A DNA stretch of 19,183 bases from CANJBX01 sp041487815 (GTDB taxonomy: Bacteria > Pseudomonadota > Alphaproteobacteria > Rhizobiales > Xanthobacteraceae). Where the stretch lies: NCBI GenBank assembly GCA_041487815.1, contig JBGPOB010000025.1:1-19183 (forward strand), given 5' to 3'. The stretch's first letter is position 1. Every line of letters begins with the position of its first letter. Of this stretch, positions 1 to 7,760 are shown in pieces. A program made the translations under genes and the position numbers. The notes beneath the pieces are model-generated. The model saw only the letters and a list, made by a program, of their open reading frames with translations, did not search any database and was not told where the DNA came from.

Positions 1-1
1 G

Positions 2-379
2 CTCAAATTCATCTGCAAGGACGTCTATCTGCGCGTCGAGCGCTCCGACACGCCGTTCACGCGCGGCTACAACGCCGGGCAGGTGATCCGCGTCCCGGTT
101 GCGCACGGGGAGGGCAACTTCGTCGCCGACGCCGAAACGATCGCGCGCCTGGAAGGCGACGGCCGGGTGGCGTACCGCTACGTTGCGCCCGACGGCACGC
201 TCGATCCGCAATGGAACGTCAACGGCGCCACCAACGCGATCTGCGGCATCCTCAATGCGCGCGGCAACGTGCTTGGCATGATGCCGCACCCGGAAAATCA
301 CGTCGAAGCCGCGATGGGCTCGACCGATGGGCGCGGGCTTTTCGCCGGGCTGGTGGAGCATTTAAGGCAGGCGGCGTGA
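2..379 (+). CDS. purQ: Phosphoribosylformylglycinamidine synthase subunit PurQ, C-terminal part (5' end outside window)
   Basis: This is the class I glutamine amidotransferase subunit of FGAM synthase. It releases ammonia from glutamine for PurL in step four of purine synthesis in the cytoplasm. The open frame runs in from the left edge; the first visible residues are LKFICKDVYLRVERSDTPFT, and the catalytic Cys lies outside the window. The GMMPHPENH segment (codons near 275-301) carries the His and Glu of the amidotransferase triad close to the C-terminus, as is normal. TGA at 377-379. In alphaproteobacteria purQ normally sits directly before purL. Here 862 bases separate them, holding a brnTA module and a second copy of the last 29 purQ codons. 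The identity is secure; whether this 3' end is original or imported is open. Confidence 0.95.
   Translation, partial: LKFICKDVYLRVERSDTPFTRGYNAGQVIRVPVAHGEGNFVADAETIARLEGDGRVAYRYVAPDGTLDPQWNVNGATNAICGILNARGNVLGMMPHPENHVEAAMGSTDGRGLFAGLVEHLRQAA
291..310 (+). repeat. 20-bp perfect direct repeat, left copy (partner at 1079-1098)
   Basis: CGGAAAATCACGTCGAAGCC occurs here inside purQ and again at 1079-1098, 788 bases apart. It is the best conserved start of a longer imperfect duplication (about 88 bases, roughly 80% identical by eye) reaching the purQ stop codon in both copies. The pair brackets brnTA. Confidence 0.9.
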
Positions 380-402
380 CAATGAACCGCCGGACCTTGC
401 AA

Positions 403-424
403 TTGTGTACACAAAAGTGTACAT
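403..424 (+). promoter_or_regulatory. Palindromic operator-like site just upstream of brnT
   Basis: TTGTGTACACAA (403-414) is a perfect 12-bp palindrome. It is followed by AGTGTACAT, so TGTACAC (406-412) and GTGTACA (417-423) form a perfect inverted repeat around AAAA. The site ends two bases before the brnT ATG at 427. BrnA-type ribbon-helix-helix antitoxins are known to repress their own promoters, and a pair of TGTACA cores fits two RHH dimers. That binding is inferred. No clear Shine-Dalgarno lies between the site and the ATG, so the transcript may be nearly leaderless. Confidence 0.65.
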
Positions 425-426
425 AA

Positions 427-720
427 ATGGCTCAATTCACCTGGAATGAAAAGAAGCGGCGGCAGGTTCTGGCCGAACGTGGCGTCGATTTTACGCTTGT
501 CGCCGGTATTTTCGATGGCCAGACGATCGTCGAGGAAGACAGGAGACGTGATTATGGAGAGAAGCGCTACGTCGCGATCGGCGAATACGAAGGCAAATGT
601 TACACCGTCGTCTATACGCTCCGAAAAGACCCGCAAACGGGTGAGGACGCTGTCCATATCATCACTGCTTGGCGAAGCGGACGAAAGTCCCGACGAAGAC
701 ATCAGGAGTTATTCGATTGA
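427..720 (+). CDS. brnT: BrnT family ribonuclease toxin
   Basis: This is a 97-residue type II toxin of the BrnT family (RelE-like fold, RNA cleavage that stops translation). Family landmarks in order: an F-x-W-N-x-x-K N-terminus (residues 4-9), RGVDF (19-23), an acidic EDRRRDYGEKRYVAIG block (37-52), the strand TVVYTLR (60-66) and the closing HIITAWRSGRKSRRRHQ segment (77-93). The length is normal and no damage is seen. ATG at 427 is preceded within 25 bases by a palindromic operator. The antitoxin frame begins inside the toxin gene, so the two should be co-translated. The module lies within the purine operon, between two copies of the purQ 3' end, which suggests acquisition as a unit. Confidence 0.87.
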   Translation: MAQFTWNEKKRRQVLAERGVDFTLVAGIFDGQTIVEEDRRRDYGEKRYVAIGEYEGKCYTVVYTLRKDPQTGEDAVHIITAWRSGRKSRRRHQELFD

Positions 721-1063
721 ACAACTCCGAAGGATGCGCAAGCGGGGCGAGTTCATTCCTACTCGTCCTGACGCGGAGGAAATCGAGCTCGATGACAGTT
801 TTTGGCAACACGCCAAGGTGATGCCGCCGATGTTTCCCCGCAAGGCGTCCGTGCATTTGCGCCTCGACCAGGATGTGCTGGGCTGGTTCAAGACGCGGGG
901 AAAGGGTCATCTCACGCGCATGAATGCGGTGCTGCGCGCGTATGTCTATGCGGAAATGAATAAGGCGCTGCGGGCAGGTGTCCGGGCGGAGGCAAAGCGC
1001 CGTCCCGCGGCAAAGCCGGGCGCGGCGCGCACGAAGCCGCAGAAGAAAACGTCCCGCTTGTGA
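641..1063 (+). CDS. brnA: BrnA family antitoxin (start uncertain)
   Basis: This is the antitoxin partner of BrnT; the family binds the toxin with its N-terminal part and DNA with a C-terminal ribbon-helix-helix. The protein shows the BrnA start motif YSIEQLRRMRKRGE, then ELDDSFWQHAKVMPP, then the RHH unit KASVHLRLDQDVLGWFKTRG followed by TRMNAVLRAYV. A Lys/Arg/Ala/Pro-rich tail of about 30 residues follows. TGA at 1061-1063. The start is unclear. GTG at 641 is the only ordinary start that keeps YSIEQL without long extra sequence. ATG at 734 would lose that motif. AGGAG at 704-708 is well placed for an ATT at 716, which would overlap the brnT stop (ATTGA). ATG at 554 has an AGGAG but lies deep in brnT. 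The family call is firm. Confidence 0.82.
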   Translation: MRTLSISSLLGEADESPDEDIRSYSIEQLRRMRKRGEFIPTRPDAEEIELDDSFWQHAKVMPPMFPRKASVHLRLDQDVLGWFKTRGKGHLTRMNAVLRAYVYAEMNKALRAGVRAEAKRRPAAKPGAARTKPQKKTSRL

Positions 1064-1078
1064 CCCGCTACAAACCAT

Positions 1079-1167
1079 CGGAAAATCACGTCGAAGCCTC
1101 GATGGGATGCGCCGATGGCCGGGGATTGTTCGCCGGGCTCGTCGATCATTTCCGGCGGGCGGCGTGA
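1079..1167 (+). pseudogene. Second, diverged copy of the purQ 3' end (last 29 codons)
   Basis: Reading from 1081 gives ENHVEASMGCADGRGLFAGL then VDHFRRAA and a TGA at 1165-1167. The authentic purQ end is ENHVEAAMGSTDGRGLFAGL then VEHLRQAA. The first 20 bases are identical and the remainder differs at scattered positions without breaking the frame. There is no start codon or upstream purQ sequence; the copy begins 15 bases after the brnA stop. It is a fragment and not expected to be expressed. The conservative changes suggest it was once the end of a working purQ, probably the one that preceded purL before brnTA was inserted. Confidence 0.85.
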
Positions 1168-1241
1168 TTAAGGCGTGGATGGCGCGTCCAGGTCTCTCGA
1201 TGACAGGTGAAATCGTCGCATCCGCACGCTAACACTCCTCA

Positions 1242-3476
<2,235 letters not shown>

Positions 3477-3648
3477 CGCCGCAGCCCCGTCGCGAGCGAA
3501 TGTCCTGGGGCGGTTCGCGCGCGGCAAGGGCGGTGGCATGGTCGTTGCAAGGACACTGGCGGTGTCGTCGGTTCCGTTTTAGAGCTAAATTGGAGTAGCG
3601 GCAGGTCGGCTGGATCGCGAGGTCCGCCGGCCGCATGGGAGAAGCGAC

Positions 3649-3879
3649 ATGGCGATGGACGCGCGCGAGATCGAACGCCTGATCAAGGCGAGCATCCCCG
3701 ACGCCAAGGTTGAAATCCGCGATCTCGCCGGCGACGGCGATCACTATGCCGCCACGGTGATTTCGGAATCGTTTCGCGGCAAGTCACGGGTGCAGCAGCA
3801 TCAGATCGTCTACCAGGCCCTGAAGGGTGAAATGGGCGGGAAACTGCACGCTTTGGCGCTGCAAACCGGCACCCCTTGA
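3649..3879 (+). CDS. BolA family protein
   Basis: This is a 76-residue BolA-like protein. These proteins bind [2Fe-2S] clusters together with CGFS glutaredoxins and take part in iron sensing or Fe-S delivery in the cytoplasm. Seen here: the amphipathic start REIERLIKASIPDAKVEIRD, the SFRGKSRVQQHQIVYQAL core (residues 41-58, with His51) and the C-terminal KLHALAL (His67). ATG at 3649 follows GGGAGA at a suitable distance; a second ATG two codons later is also possible. The length suits the short YrbA/IbaG-like branch. A monothiol glutaredoxin gene follows 160 bases downstream, which supports a shared role. Confidence 0.92.
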   Translation: MAMDAREIERLIKASIPDAKVEIRDLAGDGDHYAATVISESFRGKSRVQQHQIVYQALKGEMGGKLHALALQTGTP

Positions 3880-4039
3880 CGATGGATGACGCCCGGTGCG
3901 GCGCCGTTAAGGCTTTAACGGTCTTGTGTACGCCAATTCCATGTCGCACCCCTTGGGCAGGCGCGTAGCCTGCGCTACATATAGCGGTAACGGCCTGAAT
4001 CGCCGGAATTTGGGCCGGCGCAACCAGCAGGATCTAGTC

Positions 4040-4378
4040 ATGAGCATCGAGCAATTCATCGCCAACGAAGTGAAGTCGAACGACGTCGTTTTGTTCATGA
4101 AGGGCACGCCGCAGTTCCCGCAGTGCGGATTCTCCGGCCAGATTGTGCAGATCCTCGATTACCTTGGCGTGCCCTATAAGGGCCTGAACGTGCTGGAGTC
4201 GGACGAGCTGCGCAACGCCATCAAGGCCTATTCCAACTGGCCGACGATTCCCCAGCTTTACGTCAAGGGCGAGTTCGTCGGCGGCTGCGACATCGTGCGC
4301 GAAATGTTCCAGGCCAGCGAGCTGCAACAACTCCTCAAGGAAAAGGGCTTGCCAGTGAAGGAAGGCACGCCGGCCTAG
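4040..4378 (+). CDS. grxD: Grx4-type monothiol glutaredoxin (CGFS)
   Basis: This is a 112-residue monothiol glutaredoxin that carries or transfers a glutathione-ligated [2Fe-2S] cluster and pairs with BolA proteins. The active site is CGFS at residues 29-32, after FMKGTPQFPQ. The cis-Pro segment WPTIPQLYVKGEFVGGCDIV provides the glutathione and partner surface. ATG at 4040 was chosen because it gives the family N-terminus MSIEQFI and is preceded by AGGA at 4030-4033. The frame is open further upstream, but those residues match nothing in the family. TAG at 4376-4378. The bolA-like gene lies just upstream on the same strand. Confidence 0.96.
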   Translation: MSIEQFIANEVKSNDVVLFMKGTPQFPQCGFSGQIVQILDYLGVPYKGLNVLESDELRNAIKAYSNWPTIPQLYVKGEFVGGCDIVREMFQASELQQLLKEKGLPVKEGTPA

Positions 4379-4409
4379 ATCCTCTCGACCCTGATCGTCC
4401 GGTACGACG

Positions 4410-4688
4410 ATGGCGCGCGCGCTGCTGATCGCCGCGGCCACCGTCGACGTGTTGCTTGCGGCGCTCTTGGTTGCAATATCGGGATTCGTCTTCGGGCCGG
4501 GACCGGAAAGCATGCACGGCGGCCCATGGGTTGCCGCCGGGTGGACCGCGATGGTCGCCGGTTGCCTGATCGCGCCCGTCATCGGCTTTGTGATGCGTGC
4601 CTATCGTCGGCCCGCCGGCGGCATTTTGGTGGCGTGGCTGCCTCCGGCTGGAGCATTGATACTCAGCGCGCTTCCGGCTCCTTATTGA
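4410..4688 (+). CDS. Small membrane protein of unknown function
   Basis: This is a 92-residue hydrophobic protein not recognised as a named family. It shows three likely membrane segments: residues about 4-28 (ALLIAAATVDVLLAALLVAI), about 40-62 (WVAAGWTAMVAGCLIAPVIG) and about 70-87 (GGILVAWLPPAGALILSAL). A short basic stretch, MRAYRRP, separates the last two and probably lies in the cytoplasm. The ATG at 4410 lies 31 bases after the grxD stop and has no strong ribosome site, so it may be translated from the grxD transcript. Transmembrane composition supports a real gene, but this is the least certain small coding region in this part. Confidence 0.6.
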   Translation: MARALLIAAATVDVLLAALLVAISGFVFGPGPESMHGGPWVAAGWTAMVAGCLIAPVIGFVMRAYRRPAGGILVAWLPPAGALILSALPAPY

Positions 4689-4799
4689 TGCCCCTCCATT
4701 TAATCTCCGGGACACGCGCGCATTGGCCAGCGTCTGGCGATGCGCCGCAAAATGTTGGCGCGAAATGATTTTAATCCCGACTTGTTAGGGTTGTGCGCG

Positions 4800-5036
4800 C
4801 TACTTCGAGCGTTGCACGATGAGATAAATCAGCAGCCCGACGATTGCGAGGCCGATGAGGCTGGGCGTCGGAACGCCGCCGGCAAATTTCATGACGTTGT
4901 CGACAACGGACAGCACATAGCTGCCTGAGTTCTGGCCCACCAGCAGGTAAAACAAGATGATCGCAAGCACGGCCACGAACGCCAGCTCGACGAACATCCA
5001 CAGGAAATGCCGAAATTTTTCGAGAAAATCGATCAT
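4800..5036 (-). CDS. Small membrane protein A of a tandem paralogous pair
   Basis: This is a 78-residue protein of unknown function. Two membrane segments are visible: residues about 12-34 (LWMFVELAFVAVLAIILFYLL) and about 58-75 (PSLIGLAIVGLLIYLIVQR), joined by a loop GQNSGSYVLSVVDNVMKFAG. The ATG at 5034-5036 (minus strand) is not preceded by an obvious Shine-Dalgarno. The stop is TAG at 4800-4802. It lies 93 bases downstream of a gene of the same size and plan, and the two can be aligned along their whole length (EL...LL.G.N...GL/IGLA..G.L..L..R). No catalytic or binding motif is seen. Confidence 0.65.
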   Translation of the reverse strand: MIDFLEKFRHFLWMFVELAFVAVLAIILFYLLVGQNSGSYVLSVVDNVMKFAGGVPTPSLIGLAIVGLLIYLIVQRSK

Positions 5037-5129
5037 TGGACTGGGTCCGTTGCGCGACCGAAAGTTGGGCGGACCACCTCAGTGTCCCCGCCCAACCCGG
5101 CCATCACAAATTGCTTGCACGCCGAAGCG

Positions 5130-5363
5130 TCAGCTCATCCGGCGGTGCGAGAACAGCCACAAGATGAAGCCGAGCGCGATCAGCCCAACGAGGCCGCCGT
5201 CGCCAAGCGCTTTCACGAATGCCGTGATGTTGGCGGCTGTGTTGCCGAAAAACGGAATATTGCCGCCGTACAAGAGCGAGGCGGTGATCGCCAGCGCGAT
5301 CAGCATAAGACCGAGTTCGGTCAACGCGCCTACCCAACTCTTCACAATATTGATGAAGTCCAT
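5130..5363 (-). CDS. Small membrane protein B of a tandem paralogous pair
   Basis: This is a 77-residue protein of unknown function with membrane segments at about 13-32 (LTELGLMLIALAITASLLYG) and about 54-72 (GDGGLVGLIALGFILWLFSH), ending HRRMS. It resembles the next gene downstream in size, topology and several aligned residues. The start was placed at the ATG at 5361-5363 because GGGGAGA lies eight bases upstream. The longer open frame (to 5504) adds a polar, arginine-rich stretch with no membrane or signal character and is probably untranslated. The two genes read in the same direction and may be co-transcribed. Confidence 0.7.
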   Translation of the reverse strand: MDFINIVKSWVGALTELGLMLIALAITASLLYGGNIPFFGNTAANITAFVKALGDGGLVGLIALGFILWLFSHRRMS

Positions 5364-5753
5364 GTGCGATTTCTCCCCGTGTGAATGAAACCCCCGACGC
5401 ACTACATCTAGAAGAGTGGCGGGTATCGGCCGCAATATCAAGGAGTTATCAGCGTTGCCCAAAAGTGGGTGCCTAATTTCGCGGCGCACACGGTAATACC
5501 GCACCGTGCTAAAGCACAGTCAATGCAAGCGAAATTGCCCGGCAGCAGGCGGCGGTTAATACCGAAATGCTGCATTGCCGAAATGGGCACGCCAGCGGAA
5601 CGCGGCTGCCGGGCGGCGCCCAAAAACCAACTATGGTGCGCCGAGTCCCCCCGGAGAATCTGCTGCCAAACTTGCGCGCGCGGGGATCGCCGGTGGCACC
5701 ACCGACACCGCCCGGCAACCGCCCGCCTCCGGTCGTGCGCCAAGGCCCGAATA
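5364..5753. other. 390-base intergenic stretch between the small membrane gene and the rpsD terminator
   Basis: No gene could be supported here. It should hold the promoter of the minus-strand small membrane genes near 5370-5420. A short palindrome, CGGTAATACCG, lies near 5490-5505. Two overlapping, oppositely directed open frames rich in Pro, Gly and Arg cross 5509-5829 and run through the rpsD terminator; they lack ribosome sites and family features and are treated as chance. Confidence 0.5.
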
Positions 5754-5782
5754 GAAAAAAGGCCACCCGCTCGGGTGGCCTT
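5754..5782 (-). terminator. Rho-independent terminator of rpsD
   Basis: On the minus strand AAGGCCACCC (complement of 5773-5782), a four-base loop GAGC, and GGGTGGCCTT (complement of 5759-5768) form a perfect ten-pair stem, followed by a run of T (complement of A at 5755-5760). It lies 28 bases after the rpsD stop. Confidence 0.92.
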
Positions 5783-5809
5783 GCACCAGGGATCGCGGGC
5801 GTCTTTGCG

Positions 5810-6427
5810 TCAGCGTGAATAATATTCAACGACGAGATGCGGTTCCATTTGAACCGGGTAGGGCACGTCGGTGACCGCCGGAACGCGCGCGAACTTGGCG
5901 GTCATCTTGCCGTGATCGGCCTCGATATAGTCGGGCACGTCGCGCTCCGCGAGGGCGGCGGCTTCGAGCACGAGCGCAAGCTGGCGGGATTTTTCCTTCA
6001 CTTCCACGACGTCGCCGACCTTCACCCGCATGCTGGCGATGTTGGCGCGCTTGCCGTTGACCTTGACGTGACCGTGATTGATGAACTGGCGCGCGGCGAA
6101 CATGGTCGGCACGAACTTGGCGCGATAGATGACGGTATCGAGGCGTCGCTCCAGAAGCCCGATCATGTTGGCGCCGCTGTCACCCTTCTGGCGGATCGCC
6201 TCGTCGTAGATGCCGTGGAACTGGCGCTCGGAAATGTTGGCGTAATAGCCCTTGAGCTTCTGCTTGGCGCGCAACTGCACGCCATAGTCGGAGAGCTTGC
6301 CCTTGCGGCGCTGGCCGTGCTGGCCGGGGCCGTATTCGCGGCGGTTGACGGGGCTCTTGGGGCGGCCCCAGACATTTTGGCCCATGCGGCGGTCGAGCTT
6401 GTATTTCGCCTGGTGGCGCTTGGTCAT
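5810..6427 (-). CDS. rpsD: 30S ribosomal protein S4
   Basis: S4 is a primary assembly protein that binds 16S rRNA and helps nucleate the small subunit body; in many bacteria it also regulates translation. The 205-residue length and the sequence MTKRHQAKYKLDRRMGQNVW are typical of alphaproteobacterial S4. The S4 RNA-binding domain is visible at about 93-155 (RRLDTVIYRAKFVPTMFAAR, then INHGHVKVNGKRANI). The end is VVEYYSR. ATG at 6425-6427 is preceded by GAGGA four bases upstream. It is transcribed alone, with a strong terminator just downstream. Confidence 0.98.
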   Translation of the reverse strand: MTKRHQAKYKLDRRMGQNVWGRPKSPVNRREYGPGQHGQRRKGKLSDYGVQLRAKQKLKGYYANISERQFHGIYDEAIRQKGDSGANMIGLLERRLDTVIYRAKFVPTMFAARQFINHGHVKVNGKRANIASMRVKVGDVVEVKEKSRQLALVLEAAALAERDVPDYIEADHGKMTAKFARVPAVTDVPYPVQMEPHLVVEYYSR

Positions 6428-6454
6428 CGCGTCCTCATGTACATCGTTTCAGTT

Positions 6455-6506
6455 GGCGCATGATCTTGGTCCGAAAACCGGTATCCACTTTTCGGGATCA
6501 TGCGCC
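6455..6506. repeat. Foldback repeat, copy 1
   Basis: The outer arms GGCGCATGATC (6455-6465) and GATCATGCGCC (6496-6506) pair perfectly over 11 bases. The inner arms CCGAAAA (6471-6477) and TTTTCGG (6489-6495) pair around an 11-base loop, CCGGTATCCAC. It lies upstream of rpsD. The CATGATC/CCGAAAA pattern resembles interspersed intergenic repeats of Bradyrhizobium-type genomes (from memory). Confidence 0.85.
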
Positions 6507-6611
6507 GGTTGAGGATCGCGCCCTCCTTTGTCCCGGACAAATCCCGGAACCGACAGGTCTTTGGCCGAAGCGCCGGCCGAAACCACGGGTCGCGAAACGC
6601 AGCGCGGGCCA

Positions 6612-6660
6612 GCGCTTGATCCGGCCAAGTGGCGTCCGGTTCGCCGAAAAGATCATGCGC
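6612..6660. repeat. Foldback repeat, copy 2 (opposite orientation, partly decayed)
   Basis: The arms GCGCTTGATC (6612-6621) and GATCATGCGC (6651-6660) pair with one mismatch. The interior, with AAGTGG and CCGGTT then GCCGAAAA, is the complement of the loop and arm of copy 1 with several changes. It is therefore an inverted, degenerate member of the same family. Confidence 0.75.
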
Positions 6661-6671
6661 AACATTAAGTT

Positions 6672-6721
6672 AGCGCGCGATCGGACGCAAAACCGGCATC
6701 CACTTTTGCTGATCGCGCGCT
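6672..6721. repeat. Foldback repeat, copy 3 (compensatory arms)
   Basis: The outer arms AGCGCGCGATC (6672-6682) and GATCGCGCGCT (6711-6721) pair perfectly. The inner arms GCAAAA (6687-6692) and TTTTGC (6704-6709) pair around an 11-base loop, CCGGCATCCAC. Compared with copy 1, three outer positions changed together with their partners, and two inner positions did so too. The pairing is kept while the bases differ. Confidence 0.82.
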
Positions 6722-6819
6722 GGCGGCCCGCGAGCGGTGTCTATCTAGGCGGTGGGGGCGAGGGTGTCAAACCGCTTGTAGTCATTCAGCGGCGCCGCCA
6801 CGCCGGCGCCGCGGGGGCT

Positions 6820-7647
6820 TCAGTTCGCCGCCTCTCCCGATGTCATATCCGAAATTCCGAGACGGCCAAGCGCGGCGCGCAGCGCGGGAGAGATCGCGCG
6901 GCGAGACGTAAAGATCATGCGTCCGGGACGTGGGGCCGTGTTCGTTGTCACGGGCCCGAGCAATTCGACCACCCGACGCGCGATCGCCGGCGCCGGATCG
7001 ACCCAGGTCACGGACCAGGGCGCAAGTCTTTCCAATCGATCGAGCAGCAGCGGATAGTGCGTGCAGGCGAGCACGATCGTGTCGGTCCGGCGTCCGCCGT
7101 CATCGACGAAGCACGGTGCGATCTCGGCCACGATCGCCGCGTCATCGACGATTTCCTCGCGCAGCGCCGCTTCGGCGAGCCCGGCGAGCCGCGCAGATCC
7201 AACCAGATTCACGTCGCAGCCTTGGCCGAAGTCATGGATCAGCTTGCGGGTATATTCGCGCCGGACGGTGGCTTCGGTGCCGAGCACGGACACGCGCTTG
7301 GTTGCGGATGCGGCACAGGCCGGCTTGATCGCCGGCACGGTGCCGATGAACGGCACCTTGAACTGTGCGCGCAGGTGCGACAGCACCAGCGTCGATGCGG
7401 TATTGCAGGCGATGACGATCAAGTCCGGCGCATGCGCGGCGATCAACTCGCCCAGCAGCGGGACGACGCGCGCGACGAGGGCGGCCTCCGCGTGCGCTCC
7501 GTAGGGAAAGAACGCGTCATCGGCGACGTAGGTGAAGCTCGCGTCGGGTCGCGTGCGAACGATTTCGCGAAACACGGTGAGGCCGCCGAGGCCGGAATCA
7601 AAGACAAGGATTTTGGGGGCTGCGGCAGTTGCGGCGGGCGAGGGCAT
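6820..7647 (-). CDS. murI: Glutamate racemase
   Basis: MurI converts L-glutamate to D-glutamate for peptidoglycan in the cytoplasm, without a cofactor. The 275-residue protein has FDSGLGGLTV near the N-terminus (Asp17), the first catalytic cysteine in IACNTAS (Cys81) and the second in LACTHYPLLL (Cys195), with PYG at about 48-50. ATG at 7645-7647 was chosen over a TTG three codons earlier; neither has a clear Shine-Dalgarno. The C-terminus ends after GRMIFTSRRAISPALRAALG, a little longer than in some homologues. It follows purB on the same strand after about 110 bases. Nothing unusual is seen in the active site. Confidence 0.96.
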   Translation of the reverse strand: MPSPAATAAAPKILVFDSGLGGLTVFREIVRTRPDASFTYVADDAFFPYGAHAEAALVARVVPLLGELIAAHAPDLIVIACNTASTLVLSHLRAQFKVPFIGTVPAIKPACAASATKRVSVLGTEATVRREYTRKLIHDFGQGCDVNLVGSARLAGLAEAALREEIVDDAAIVAEIAPCFVDDGGRRTDTIVLACTHYPLLLDRLERLAPWSVTWVDPAPAIARRVVELLGPVTTNTAPRPGRMIFTSRRAISPALRAALGRLGISDMTSGEAAN

Positions 7648-7760
7648 CGTTATCAATCAAACGACGCCAAGCGCCGAATCCCGAGGCAAACGATTGCGAT
7701 GAAGCGGTGTCCCGCATCGCGGCTCACCATTGTAGTGACGGCCATCGCCGCTCCATCCGT

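Noticed and set aside
427..1063. Possibility that brnT-brnA is a full mobile island with integrase
   Set aside because: No recombinase, transposase or terminal inverted repeats were found between the two purQ tails; only the toxin-antitoxin genes fit.
3576..3587. GTTTTAGAGCTA, identical to the start of a Cas9-type CRISPR repeat/guide scaffold
   Set aside because: It is a single 12-base match with no second repeat, spacer or cas gene nearby; chance in an intergenic region before the bolA-like gene.
5509..5829. Two opposed open frames (83 residues plus, 106 residues minus) between the small membrane gene and rpsD
   Set aside because: Both are rich in Pro, Gly and Arg, lack ribosome sites and run through the perfect rpsD terminator; the minus one overlaps the end of rpsD.
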